The notes: generated by a model from the letters alone, not told the origin. A DNA stretch of 64,000 nt from Branchiostoma floridae (GCF_000003815.2 NC_049990.1:17314532-17378531); one strand, 5' to 3'; positions 19,561-30,395 are shown, numbered from the stretch's first letter. A program made the numbers and translations.

Positions 19561-20040
19561 GTGTGTGTTTCGTGTCTGGTTGTTGTAAGCCCCATCGATT
19601 GCGGCGGTAGTAAGAACTGCTTCACCATCTGTAACTTTCTTGCTCTGCACCTGCTGAATCTTGCCCGATTTTGCGCTAATGAATCCTTCATTTCTGACAC
19701 GACAAATCCGACAATTTGTGATGTTTTTTTTTTAGTTTACTTTGACTTTATGTTGGCGTCTCAGTCTCATTGAGCAATGTTGTTGCACCTGTTGTGCCTA
19801 CCGGCAGCTTCGTTGGTTTGGGACCTCTGGTGGCACCTTCTTGCCTATCCGCTTCCTGGTACAGTTTAAACCTTTTAGTGTGAAATCTGCACGACGTACA
19901 CCGTAATGCCTCTTTGTAACCGGTACCAAATTTTAATTCGAATTCTGGTGGCATTGTAGCTTTGGGGTTGCCAATGTGGTGCAGATGAATATGTCTGACA
20001 TAGGCATAGCTGGGACTGCCAGCTGAAGCTTTCCTTACTA
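19560..20040 (-). pseudogene. Mutator-like transposase relic, copy A
   Basis: The - strand frame starts MPPEFELKFGTGYKEALRC and has CTSCRFHTKRFKLYQEAD, then a broken frame, then TTAAIDGAYNNQT. The layout (a CxxC near F-K-L-Y-Q-E, then D-x-x-Y-N) resembles the animal Mutator-like transposase domain. That identification is from family memory and tentative. It matches copies at 33800-34170 and 45000-45530. Here the coding part ends at the tRNA-like unit, while copy B continues as NTQNAAKG. Confidence 0.45.
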
Positions 20041-20589
20041 AATGAAAGTACGACTGTGTCCCAAAGACCATCAACAACAGGTGCTAGGCACAGTTGATAT
20101 GATTGTCTGTCAGCCACTCGCGGATTTGCAGTTGTCTTCGATCTTCCTCAGTCAACCTGGTATGGTTAATTGTCGAGCAGTCACCCTGTCCCTTCTCATC
20201 ATTAGGCTTAGGGGTAGGTCCGGCAGATTGTTTTCCTCAATGTTGGTCAGGTCTACCACTGTGGGCTGAAGGCTATCTTCTGTGTCAACATCATGAACCC
20301 GGATATTACACCGGAAGTTCACCATCATCATCTCAAAGCCATTTTACTCAAACTTGAAATCTTTCTCTTCTGACATGATACAAAATGTGTTACTCCTATT
20401 GTCATGAAGTAACTTCAAATAAATTTCATGAGCTTCTACCAAAACAATTGAATTATCGTCTAGAAATTGTTCACATGCGTATAAAGTGACTTTGTATAGA
20501 ATAAACGCTGAAGGAGTCTAATGAAATCATCTATTTGAAAACCACTCAGCTTTTTTAACGTTCCATTCAAAGTAGGAGGGTTATCATTA

Positions 20590-20790
20590 TGATGTAGAGT
20601 GTTGACTCTTTTTAGCACCATATAATATTGATTACAAAGAAGAGACATTGGATAAATCATCAATACTACAAATGCCTGCCCTTTCAGCTTCAGCTTTATC
20701 AATATTCATAAAATTAAAGAAACGGAATTTGTGACAAACGTCTGCTTTTTCTTTCGCAATTTCTACAAATGCAAGAATCATCATTCAGAG
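20590..20790 (-). repeat. Dispersed repeat, family C, copy 2
   Basis: Partner of 18597-18960. The - strand peptide reads ADVCHKFRFFNFMNIDKAEA and then GICSIDDLSNVSSL. Stops follow. The function is unknown. Confidence 0.45.
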
Positions 20791-21429
20791 AGTCATCTGA
20801 ATGATTTTTGTTAATTCTGATGACCAATTTTTTGGGTGTCTGAAATCACTTTGTAAATTAATTCTTACTAATTTCCTCTTTGCAACATACTTTGGAACAT
20901 ATTGGACCACATGGCCTACCTGAGAGAATCAAAGATAGAGACATGCTTAATAGAGTGAGAAAGATGTAATAAAAAAAAGACCGGTGACCTTTGGCGATTT
21001 TCATTGTAAAGCGCAAAAAAAGTTTAACAGTCATTCGGCTAACTGGCTCATCATATTTCCCTAAATTAGACCATACATTATGTTACCTAGCGTAATCTTT
21101 AAAAGGAACAAAAAAATCTGCATAGAACAACAGTAAACGACAGTTACCCCTGGTCCTGTAGCATCCAAAATGTGGAATAATTACATAATGTACCTTCCAG
21201 GGACCTGGCCACTGCTTAAACAACCCGGAAGCTATGTTCTGCAATGCTGTCGTCCTCGGCTGTGCTGTCCTCCTCCTCGGCTGGAGGAAACGTGTGTTGG
21301 TAATATTGATTCCCTATGTTTGGGTCGTTGCAAAGGGTTGAGGACACTAAAGACATAGATAGACGGACAATGGAATAACACGTCTGGACACTTCTGATGC
21401 CAAAACATAACTCCACTTGAATAGATGAT
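20791..21429. other. No gene recognised
   Basis: AT-rich sequence with a short CT-rich block at 21240-21290 that resembles the low-complexity tail of family A. No supported exon. Confidence 0.35.
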
Positions 21430-22572
21430 GGTTCAAACTCTTCTTCTGGATAATATCAAAATTTTATTCAGACGTTTCGGAAGACATCCATCTTCCTTCC
21501 TCAGTGACATGAAAATGAAGACAAACAATTTTTCGGAACAAAGAATAATTCTTATGTTCTAAATAAACAAAAAAGGTAACGGCTAAGGTGTTCTAAAATA
21601 AACAACACAGGTAACTATTGAGATGTTCTAAACAAAGTTCTAAATAAACATAAGGTAACTGACAAGGTTCTATAATACATTCAAGCAAGTAAAACTAAAC
21701 TAACAAGGAATAAGATATAAAAATATAATAAAGTGTATACATAAAACCATCAATCACTTCAGTAAACTATCCCAAGCACAAGAAAGCTCAGTTCTCAACC
21801 CACCCCTACGGTTAAGCGAAGGACGATGAATCCTCTCATAAATGGCCTCCCTTACCCTCCTCTCAAACCAGCGAGATTCCGTGTCTAAAATGTCTGTATT
21901 ATGTAAAGAGAATGAATGATCATTGTGAATGTTCAGATGATGCCAAATGGCCGATGAAAACCTGCTAGTACTCCCCCTACAATGCTGTTTGTACCTTTCT
22001 TTCAGGGGCTGACTTGTTTCACCAATGTAAGTCTCCAAACAATTCGGGTCATTGCATTTCAGTCTGTAAATGACATTAGATTTGATGTTCTTTTTAACTT
22101 TGTCCTTTGGGTGCACCAGTCTGTGTTTCAACGTTGAGTAGGGTTTGAAATTTGTGGCGATGTCATGACTTTGTAGGATCCATCTTATCTTTTCTGACAC
22201 ACCTTGAACGTAAGGAATTGTAATGTTGACTGTCTTTGTCCGTTCCAACAGTGAGTTCCTTATCAGTTTCCTAGATTCGTGGGAGGGTTTCAGAGCTTCA
22301 TTGAAGGTCCAAGGTTTGTATCCACACTTGGATAATGCCGTCCTAAGATGTTCCTGTTCTTTCGTTTTAGCTTCAACAGAAGTGACGATAGTATCTGCTC
22401 GGTTGTACAAAATTCTTATGACGCCGAGTTTTTGCTCTAAAGGGTGGTGTGACTCAAATTGAAGATATTGATCTGTGTGGGTTGGTTTGCGGTAAACTTC
22501 TACATTGATACCATCAATCCCTATCCGTAGCTGTGCATCCAGAAAAGGTAGTGTGTTGTCATGACTCATCAA
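21430..22572 (-). mobile_element. 5'-truncated Penelope-like element, second lineage
   Basis: A 272-residue open frame (21754-22572) starts just after the polymerase core (SHDNTLPFLDAQLR) and runs through a linker to a GIY-YIG nuclease: VIYRLKCNDPNC, TYIGETSQPLKERY, and a C-terminal helix FERRVREAIYERIH. It ends at a stop followed by about 320 bp of non-coding 3' region. There are no internal stops, so the insertion is fairly young, but it lacks the reverse transcriptase domain. The 5' truncation point is near 22567-22572. It differs clearly from the element at 6-12 kb, with no CGRNKC cluster and a longer insertion between the two cysteines in the nuclease. Confidence 0.85.
21471..21504 (-). 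ncRNA. Hammerhead-like core in PLE 3' region
   Basis: The - strand reads CTGAGGA, one extra A, a perfect 6-bp stem (GGAAGA with TCTTCC), then GAAACGTC. Three pairs of stem I (TGA with TCA) can form around the core. There is no room for a stem III loop, so activity is doubtful. The layout matches that in the younger element. Confidence 0.4.
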
Positions 22573-22989
22573 GGGAAGCCCACAAACAAATCATCTGTCA
22601 TTTTGTATGGATTTTCTTGTAGTACAAAGTAAGTTTGATATGTCCTGAAAATTTTACCCAATCACTATAAATTCAATAGAGAAATAGTCAATATTAGGCT
22701 CCTTTATGCTCATCTTTATGCAAATTAATTTCCCAGTTTAATTGCTTAAAATCAATGATATAGCATATCTAGGTCATATTATTTAAGTGATTAAGGCTAT
22801 CATTACACTTGATCATTTATGACTCCTGTATTTACCCACCACATACAATCATCGTAAAGATTCTGAAGCTTCTGTGAAAGCCCAAAATCCTGTATGTGCA
22901 GTTATTGATTTTGAAAAATGAATAGATATTATGTTTTTAAAAAAACTGTTGAACTGCCAAAACAGAGAAGCATGCAAAAAGATTCAATG
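22573..22989. other. No gene recognised
   Basis: AT-rich sequence flanking the PLE insertion. No supported exon. Confidence 0.35.
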
Positions 22990-23170
22990 CTTTGCCAAAA
23001 GTTGGTTGCTCTAGCACTCTCCTAACAATGTGCGCGCCTTGCTTGTACTTCGGGAAGTGGATGCTGAAGATGCCGTTTCCATCCCTGGTTCTTGCCTACG
23101 CCCCACTCTACCTACGCCCTGTGTGCGTTTTCATTGAAGTGTGGTGCTGCAAGGAGCACCCTGAAATGCA
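22990..23170 (-). pseudogene. RCC1-associated family exon, second copy
   Basis: On the - strand an acceptor tgcatttcag ends near 23165, followed by VLLAAPHFNENAHRA then TAG. In another frame, GIFSIHFPKYKQGAHIVRR follows. The same arrangement occurs at 12790-12905. Frameshift and stop suggest a relic. Confidence 0.4.
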
Positions 23171-23393
23171 CGAGAGCACAAACAGTGTAATCATTCTACA
23201 ATAAAGCTACCCACATGTACATACTAAATATCACTACAGTTGGTCCAGTAACAAGAACAACAGTAAGAATTCTTGCGAAACTTATTCACAAATTTGACCA
23301 ATGTTTAGTATCATAAATACTTGCGCATAATTATAAACAGGAGGAACTTTTATATCCTCTAGTATTTCTCATAGAAGATTTCACTTTGATTAC

Positions 23394-23500
23394 CTGTTCT
23401 TTGTCCCTTGGTATGAAAAGTGATACATTTTTGGCGCAAAATGTAGGATGAGACTATGAAATGCCCCGAGATATGACGTCTGGTAGGATGGGGAAAGTCG
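23394..23500 (-). CDS. RCC1-associated family exon with HFAPKMYHF, second copy
   Basis: The - strand frame SYLGAFHSLILHFAPKMYHF ends at the donor AG/GTAATC, in parallel with 13094-13205. The conserved protein motif and conserved donor support a real exon family. Because the next exon is broken, this copy is probably not functional. Confidence 0.4.
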
Positions 23501-23713
23501 TTTTATGTCGTTGCAGAGTTACGTGTCATGTTATCGACATTTATTTGCTATTATTTCTCTGTCTAGTGTAAACGTTTAGGCACGGAAAATAAATGTATAT
23601 AGCTACAAGTTCGGAGGTACAATCAATTCAATAAAGTTCAAAAGATAACATAAATTTCGGGGGACTGGTCGTGGGACGTCAAATAATTTGGCGCGCTTCC
23701 GCATTCCCCCAGC

Positions 23714-24034
23714 TTGACAATGTTGACGTGTGGGTTCGCCCACGTAGCTTTAAATCATTTTTTCACGGATAGGACTGCAAAAAGTCAGTCAGAAAGGCAC
23801 AATCTGTTCGTAGAAGCTCTCGGAGAGAACTTTGCTCTAGACATAAAGTCGTTTGGAAAGGTAGGACAGCGCGTGAGGAAGAAGTTCCGTTCCCTCAACT
23901 CTGCGGCCAGGAAGCAGTACTCTCATTTCTCACTCGAGTCGTGGAAGTCGCTGACGGAGGCAAAACGAAGCCTCCATACTAAAACCTGCAAGGAGTGCCT
24001 TAAGAAGCCCCATAAGAAGGTGAACAGGTTGTGA
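23714..24034 (+). CDS. Repetitive gene family B, intact-looking frame
   Basis: This 106-residue open frame has the words TAKSQSERHNLFVEALGENF, FGKVGQRVRKKFRS, AARKQYSHFSLESWKSL and TCKECLKKPHKK. It is paralogous to the broken - strand copy at 4235-5035. The protein is basic and probably helical, with a CxxC near its end. No start with good context is certain; the ATG at 23720-23722 is an alternative. I do not recognise the family. Its multi-copy nature suggests a transposon-encoded or transposon-carried gene. Confidence 0.45.
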   Translation: MTMLTCGFAHVALNHFFTDRTAKSQSERHNLFVEALGENFALDIKSFGKVGQRVRKKFRSLNSAARKQYSHFSLESWKSLTEAKRSLHTKTCKECLKKPHKKVNRL

Positions 24035-24154
24035 CCGAGTGCCAGTGGGAAGTTTGAACTTAATCGGAGAATATTACAATGCCCATACCTTCACCCTAAA
24101 AGGTAGAAGTGCTAGGTCGACAGCGAGCAAGTGTTTAATGACATTGGTTGGGGG

Positions 24155-24345
24155 GGGGGGGCATTATCACATTCAAGCACTGTGTGGTTGCGCCATCTAA
24201 CGAGGTTTTCGTGACCGACAACGTTTTCGTGGGAGATAAACAGGTACTGTTTTACGTTGTAACTAGACCCAAACGGTAAATTCAGGCAAACGGTTTCAGA
24301 TTTGTTTTCTTTTGAAGATAACACTAACTAAATAAGGGCGAAAAC
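24155..24345. repeat. Dispersed repeat, family D, copy 1
   Basis: It matches 30215-30395 with substitutions and gaps. Shared words include gcattatcacattc, gtggttgcg and aactaaataaggg. It begins next to a run of ten G. Confidence 0.6.
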
Positions 24346-24400
24346 TGCATGTCAATTGGTTGACCACTATATTGAAGTTCCAGGCAATATGACAGTCATC

Positions 24401-24598
24401 ATAATCCAAGCAGATGTGGGACCCGATGAAGTCTCAGTGCTTTAAGCGTGTTTTAGCAACAGTTAGTATGTCTCTCTTGTGGTATGAGTTCAAAAAGGTG
24501 GTATCAAAACATGAAGTACTTGTGATAGTTGCAGAGAGCCGTACCAAATGTTGCAAAACCACTGAGACTTCGTCGGGTCCCACATCTGCTTGGATTAT
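24401..24598. mobile_element. 198-bp inverted-repeat (MITE-like) element
   Basis: 24401-24439 and 24560-24598 are inverted repeats, 39 bp with one mismatch, around a 120-bp centre. The outer ends read ataatccaag and cttggattat. I see no clear target-site duplication. It could be a small non-autonomous DNA transposon or a stable RNA hairpin. It lies 38 bp upstream of a THAP start codon. Confidence 0.6.
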
Positions 24599-24636
24599 CA
24601 TACACTGGACTTCTACTCTGCAGGGCTGTCAGGCAG

Positions 24637-25300
24637 ATGGGTGGTGGGGACCATTGTGCAGTCTTTGGCTGCAACAATGACAGGAGGTATCCTTACAGGT
24701 ATGCATAGTAGGCTTGTTTTCTTTCAATATTATCATTGCTATATTATGTTACGTTTCGGAAGACATAATTACATCTTACTGTCTGAAGTAACTTTTCTTG
24801 CTAATTGCCATTGAATGAATACCATTTTTGAGTGGAAAACAAATATTTATTTCAGGCACTAAAAGGCCGATATCAAAAACATACATGAAAACATAGGCCA
24901 TATACATACAGCATTATGAAAAGCATAATCAATGTTCATAAACAATTCCATGTATGCACACAGTCACCTCATGCAGTTACGGAAGTATGAATTGTGGTAG
25001 AAAACTTTTTATCTATATGTTTTCTTTCCAGATATGTGGTGAAGTCTCATGTAAAGACCCTGAAATTCTACAGCTGCCCCGAAAAACTGAGACTGAAGTG
25101 GACCAAAGTCATCAACCGACAAAATTTTCAAGTGACAGGTTCCACAAAGTTGTGTGGAAACCACTTCAAAGAGGTAGGGAAAACAGACACTGATCCTATC
25201 CCCTCATTGTACCTGAAAGGTGAACAAAAAGAGAAAGACAAACGACGCATGCTTTGTAGGAAAGAACTGCCTCCCCAAAAAACCAAAGGTTGCATATAAT
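24637..25300 (+). pseudogene. THAP zinc-finger gene, two exons, frameshifted
   Basis: Exon 1 (24637-24698) starts MGGGDHCAVFGCNNDRRYP and ends at the donor AG/GTATGC. Exon 2 starts at 25032 after ctttccag and continues with HVKTLKFYSCPEKLRLKW, TKLCGNHF and PIPSLYLKG. C-x4-C, then C-x2-H, the W in KLRLKW and the closing P-x-L-Y-L form the THAP domain, a DNA-binding finger shared by P-element transposases and cellular factors. After LKG the expected basic tail continues in another frame as NKKRKTNDACFVG (25220 onwards). This is either a one-base frameshift or a small unrecognised intron. Further coding-like sequence (HQLESEIHKCKELVDIKQ) follows near 25545-25590. A transposase-derived gene is likely. 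Confidence 0.6.
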
Positions 25301-25829
25301 AAAGATCACAGTTATGTGCCAAGTATTGCATGTCATAAAGATCACGCTTATGTGCCACCCCCTGACACTGGTACACTGCCTTCAGAATCAATTTCAAACT
25401 CTGATGTACATATTTCAGACCTTGAAACTGAAAGCAGTGTAGGTAGGGTAAATTTTCTTCCTATTCTACTCAGGATCTTGCAAGGGAACATTCCTACTGT
25501 AGTACTGCTTCTTCTGCACCATCCCTCCCTGTAACACTTCACCAGCTTGAGAGTGAGATTCATAAATGCAAAGAACTTGTAGACATAAAACAGCATGGAA
25601 TTGAGCATAAAACTGTCGAACATGCGTGTGGCACTCGAGTAGGCGGAAAGCAAAACCACTATAGGGGCAGCAAATATTTCACACATAGCAGTGATTCAGG
25701 CTGAAGAGGAGACTGTTAAAGTCATTGCTGAAACCCTTGATTAAAAGTCGGTCACTTAACCACAGATGGTGATAACGTTACCCATTTCATGATGGAGAAG
25801 GCAAGGCAGACAAGAGTCTTCGTGACTCT

Positions 25830-27513
25830 AGCTGGGCAGTATTGTAATACGGGTGATTGGGCTAAGAGCGTGTTTCCAGGAAGGCTGCAAACGGACAGAA
25901 ACAGGTGGTCGGTTATTAGGGCAACTTTCCACTGTAAGTGAGAGTATTGGGTTACCGGGGCTCCCGCGCGTAAGCTCCGGGGAGCTAGACTTCAACGGTA
26001 AAAATATAAACAATTTCAAGGGGTCTCGTCCAACAAAAATTAAATTCAGGCTACATATGCCTCAAAACACGGTGTTTCGATTTCCATGCTAGAAATTCCG
26101 CGTGAATGTCTGTTTGGGCGCGTTGAATGCCTTATTGTAGGACGTAGATTGTGAACAAAACAACATATTTCGATTTGCCTAAAACTTCAATGAAAAGCCT
26201 TTTTTTCATTTTTAACTTTTTGAATAGAATTGAACTTCAAGTCTTAGGATTATTTTTAATTCCGAACTAAAAGTAATGCTAAGGCCGAAAAAGCATTTTT
26301 TTCGACATTCAAGACCCATAATTCCACAAGTTATTGAAAAGAATAGACAGCTACTTATTAAGAAAGCAAATCTGGAGAACTTCCCCAAAAGTATGTAACA
26401 AAAAAAAGGAAATTGAAGAAAAGACATATGAAACCGAGATACTTATAGAATTACTCCGAAAGCTACTAGGCAAGGGAATCAAAAAAAGGAAACCCAACAC
26501 TCAGAGCGTGATTGACAAATACAAATCCACCTGGTACAACAGAAGGATTAAAGACAAATGATATGTTGACTGTTATTCATGGGGGTGAAGAGGGGGCTAT
26601 TGTGGGAGCTTGGAATTTCTTATGCTTACATGCCGAAAGAACAAGTGGACGGATTTCTTGCTAACTACAAGAAGGAGCAATACATTCAAGGTAAGATAAT
26701 GACATCACCAAGACGTTTGAGATGCCTAATGACGCTGTGAATTAGGCACTCACATACAGAGGGTTTCTATCACGTCGCAAGTACGACATACAGTGTAAAA
26801 CCCTGACCTCAGTGTTCGACCCTGACAAAGCAGTTAAGCTCCCACCACATCTAAAGATAGATGTCAGGTCCATCAGGCAGCTTTCACATAGTAAGCTCCA
26901 CAAGTTTTTCAGATCGATTGATATTGGGTATATGTCTCGTCTACATGGTAGTGGATCTCCACAGACGGCTGCCACGCCTAGCTAGCCAACGTTGGTGGTT
27001 TAATTAACGGCAGGACTAACAATTTCATCTTCCAAATTGTAAATGCGCAGGAGACGAAGGGATGGGATTCTTGTGACGCCAGCACACAGAAGAGATTAGA
27101 TTGTTGGAAGGGTGACCATCAAAGAGGCCATGGAGACATTTGAGTCTGTACCCAGCGCTGACCAGAAATGGCAGTGTTGGGCCAATAATGAAACCACTAA
27201 CGCAGCCTCATTTCCATCCCCTTTTGCAGATGTTTCGAATGAAACTATTGCAGTGGTAAATGGGAGGATCAGAAAAGTCTGGCAGTCATGGACAAACGAT
27301 TCCCAGGAGTCTGTAGCCATGATACCAAGTAATATATCCAAGGGTACCAGAAGGACAAAGTTTAATAACGTTTTGTCCGCTAACAGGATGAGGCAACTAG
27401 GGACACCCCGCATCGTCGTATATGCTGACCTACAGCGACTAGACCCACTGCATGCTGAAATCAACGCGGCTGAACATTATTTGTATCCAAAGCTGTGTTT
27501 CGCTTCGGGGTAG
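25830..27513 (+). repeat. Dispersed repeat, family E, + strand copy
   Basis: 25830-26025, 26945-27060 and 27090-27190 are inverted copies of sequence at 33460-33660, 36885-37280 and 36730-36860. A 134-codon open frame at 27112-27513 includes EAMETFESVPSADQKWQCWA, RIRKVWQSWTNDSQESVAMI and LDPLHAEINAAEHYLYPKL. I do not recognise the protein. Its reading direction defines the family's sense strand. Another open frame (26334-26561) is rich in Lys. Several stops separate the blocks, so this copy is decayed. Confidence 0.5.
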
Positions 27514-27853
27514 AGACTGTTTTAATAGATTCATTGATACCCTCAGTGCATTGTACGGAGATTGACAAGGAAGACTGCGTGGAGATCAGCAGCCAACAGG
27601 GTAATGATGAAGTTAATGTGGGTGAAGGGGCAGGTACCCGTGCCTATGTCTCTACTGGTGTTGCAATGCAACCAAATCTCTGGTAGAAGCCATAGAAGGT
27701 ACGTGTACTGACAATGCTCCTCCAAAACTGGCTTTTAGTGAAACTTTCTGAAGGAGTTAGAATTCATATACAAGCATAATTATACTTTACAAAATATTTA
27801 CATTTTGAGTAAAGATTTCAAAGTTTCCAACCCAAAACATGATGGCGCCCGTG

Positions 27854-27861
27854 TGACGTCA
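27854..27861. promoter_or_regulatory. Full CRE-type palindrome TGACGTCA
   Basis: A perfect cAMP-response-element octamer occurs here. No gene start is confirmed nearby, so a role is unproven. Confidence 0.2.
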
Positions 27862-28239
27862 AATCCAACTCGGACGTCCATAGACGCAACCGAAAACATG
27901 TCACATGAAACAGCTTGCAGAAAAATCCCACTAAAAGACATATATTGACATACAAGAAAAGCTTCTGCAACAACATTAAGATGAAGGCTTCCTTCGCCCA
28001 AGGAATTTGACAATATGGATAAAACAACTGTGAACAAACTGTTAGCAGACATCCATAAGAATGATGACAAGCTGTCGTAGAAAAAGAAGAGGGAAAAGCC
28101 CAAGGCATTCCGCAGTACTCGTCACTTCTGTAGGTAGCTAGACCACAATACACTCCTAAACACAGGATGATTACTGGTCACTATCCATGTCCTTATTAAT
28201 TCAGCAATCCATTATACACCAAGGGAGCTTGAAGAATAG

Positions 28240-28625
28240 GGGAGAGGGCAAGTTAATATTCCAAGCCAAGTTGACAAGCCAGAATTATATCTCCTAGCCA
28301 GAAACAAGGCAAGCATTGTTGAAAAATGCTGTACTCAAAGTGCCAGAGAAGGGATCTCAACAATTCCCAGCTAAAGAACATGATGAGATTCTTCACAGGA
28401 GATGGTCCCGCACAGTGGATACGGTTGCTCAGCCGAATGTCCGGTGGCGCTCCGATGTCAAGATTTCTCGACCTTGGATCTGTTTTCGTAGGGAGGTGTA
28501 ATCTTCGGAGGACAGAAGGAAAGCTGCTGTGTCCTAACCTAGGCACAAGTGAGAAGAATGGTGGAGTTTGCCCATTCAAGGGTCTAAAGAAAGATGAAAT
28601 TCTGAGAAGTGACCGATCAGAATAG
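28240..28625 (+). pseudogene. Repetitive-gene relic with FFTGDGPAQWI motif
   Basis: The + strand carries MRFFTGDGPAQWIR and neighbouring coding-like blocks in shifting frames (KPELYLLARNKASIVE upstream). I remember similar FFTGDGPA blocks in multi-copy invertebrate genes but cannot name the family. It precedes the MULE relic at 28851 and could be part of the same element. Confidence 0.3.
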
Positions 28626-28850
28626 AGAAGAAAACTTTTCACTGTACTGGTATTCATAACAACGTCAAAATAACAAAGAAAAATCAAATGAATACTGCCC
28701 CAAGAAATAAAATAGCTGAAACATGGTGTTATAACAGAAGACTACAGGTCCACAAATGTTGGTAGAAATCAGACTGTTATTCTCTCCTGCCTTATCGCAG
28801 GTTTTCTGTGCCTTACAAAATGGTGAATACAATTTATCCTCTTTATTCAG

Positions 28851-29114
28851 AGTCCAAGGTGCACCTTTGTGACTTTCACAGGGAGAATGCATGGGTAGAA
28901 TGGGTCAGGAAGGGAGCTAATGGTGTTAGCCATGATCAACAAACAGTGATGAGGCTGCTCAGAGGTCTTGCTGCTAATCTTCCACACAGGAGGAATACCT
29001 CTCCAGCCTTTCTAACCTTCTAGAATCTGACATCTGTAATAAGAATGTGAATCTGAGGGATTACATCCCACACATATATGGCTTCCAGGGGCTGAAGTGG
29101 GTACCCAAATTATA
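28851..29114 (+). pseudogene. MULE transposase domain relic
   Basis: After a good acceptor (cctctttattcag, ending 28850) the frame encodes SKVHLCDFHRENAWVEWV and GVSHDQQTVMRLLRGLAANL. The C-D-F-H-R-E-x-A-W-x-x-W block is characteristic of animal MULE transposases just after the DDE catalytic core. The frame stops at 29021-29023, and the expected continuation (SNLLESDICNKNVNLRDYI and GLKWVP) lies in the next frame up to TAA at 29112-29114. A one-base frameshift has therefore disabled it. The catalytic aspartates were not found upstream. Confidence 0.55.
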
Positions 29115-29559
29115 ATGACAAGTAGCAGTTTCTTCTTCCTCTCAAGAAAGCATGCTTCATTTTGATCGCGACATATCAAGCAACCTCTCTGGCATTTGTA
29201 ACATGTCTCTATCTGTCACAAAAACAACTACTACCCCTACCACAAGTCTTGATCTGAACACACCTCCACCACCCTCCAGTGAGGACAAGTAGGACATTAT
29301 GTGTAAGAGGAACAGTTGCTACAGTTTTGGAACGGTGTGTGGCGATTTAATCTGGAAGTATATACGAAGTATGAAAATCCAGTTGGTACATGCGCTGTTT
29401 ACAAAAACTGTCATGAGATTTGCGTGAGGAGCCCCTGTAAGAGTATACTAAGTACATTGCCATATCGAAATATCTCATACTGCCATTTTTTGGTTTTGAT
29501 AACAATATTACACTAAAAGTGCACTATTTACATGCCGATAAGATGACATTATAAAAATA

Positions 29560-29669
29560 AAGAAGCCTTAGGGTAAGCCTATACATCAACGAAGAAATGA
29601 AGGCTGCCACTGTATGTTATTGTTTGTCGCTCGATGCGGAAATAAACCATTCATTCATTCATTCATTCA
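29560..29669 (+). mobile_element. Probable LINE 3' end with ATTC tail
   Basis: The sequence ends in gcggaaataaaccattcatt followed by several ATTC units (29648-29669). Short tandem tails of this type close CR1/L2-like non-LTR retrotransposons. The body is too short to place. Confidence 0.4.
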
Positions 29670-29804
29670 ACCGTGATCGCAAAGATCGGGGGTATCAATT
29701 TTCTAGCTATCTGATTTGATCATCCTTGCTGCGCCCTCGTATGTATGGTCGGACGGACAGCATTCTCTCGGTTTGGTGTGAAAGGAGTGTGAAAGCTGTA
29801 GAAC

Positions 29805-29975
29805 ATGGCTTCGTTTAGAGGGAACTTCTTTAAGTTAATAAACGACCTTCTGTTGATATCGAGACAAACTTACAGGCCAGGATCGCGCAGAAGAGTGTTG
29901 CAACCAGCGAAGGGTGCGTACAATTGGCCGGATCAAACTGTCGGCAAGAATACGGACGAATCAAGGTCACGATAG
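29805..29975 (+). CDS. Small ORF, 56 residues, possible conserved mini-protein
   Basis: An ATG in good context (agaacATGg) opens a basic peptide starting MASFRGNFFKLINDLLLISR, with RPGSRRRV and AYNWPDQTVGKN downstream. The N-terminus (amphipathic, basic, no acidic residues for ten positions) looks like a mitochondrial presequence. An AATAAA lies at 30195-30200. I recognise no family. It may be a small mitochondrial subunit-like gene, one exon of a longer gene (a possible donor AAG/GTCACG overlaps its end), or chance. Confidence 0.3.
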   Translation: MASFRGNFFKLINDLLLISRQTYRPGSRRRVLQPAKGAYNWPDQTVGKNTDESRSR

Positions 29976-30214
29976 CAGCGGGAGTTGGAAGTGTCGTCAG
30001 TTTGCATAGGGTTTTCTTCCTAGATTCGGCCCTTCCTTGTCTCCAGTCAAAAAACATGTCTCTCATCTCTGCAATAACAAATTCTGTGTTGATCCAGACC
30101 ACTTATCGTACGAAGACAGCGTCGTCAATCAGCAGAGAAAGAACTGTTTCTTTAATGACCGATGCACAGAACTCCCGGGGTATCCCAAATGTCGAATAAA
30201 GACAGCTTGACTTT

Positions 30215-30395
30215 TTCACTTGGCATTATCACATTCCAGCGCTATGTGGTTGCGTTTTTCGTGACCTACAATATGATCAATTTGCCGACTACAGAGATCA
30301 ACAGAGACTGAGAGAGGTACGTATCATGAACTATGTAGCGTTGTAACGAGACCCAGACGTGTTCAGACTTTGTTGTAAAGATCACTAAATAAGGG
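30215..30395. repeat. Dispersed repeat, family D, copy 2
   Basis: Partner of 24155-24345. The copies diverge by scattered substitutions and a deletion of roughly 10-20 bp. Confidence 0.6.

Noticed and set aside
27798-28153. Two overlapping - strand frames of about 100 codons with hydrophobic stretches
   Set aside because: They overlap each other in different frames, have no recognisable motif and no splice context; the sequence looks like decayed repeat material.
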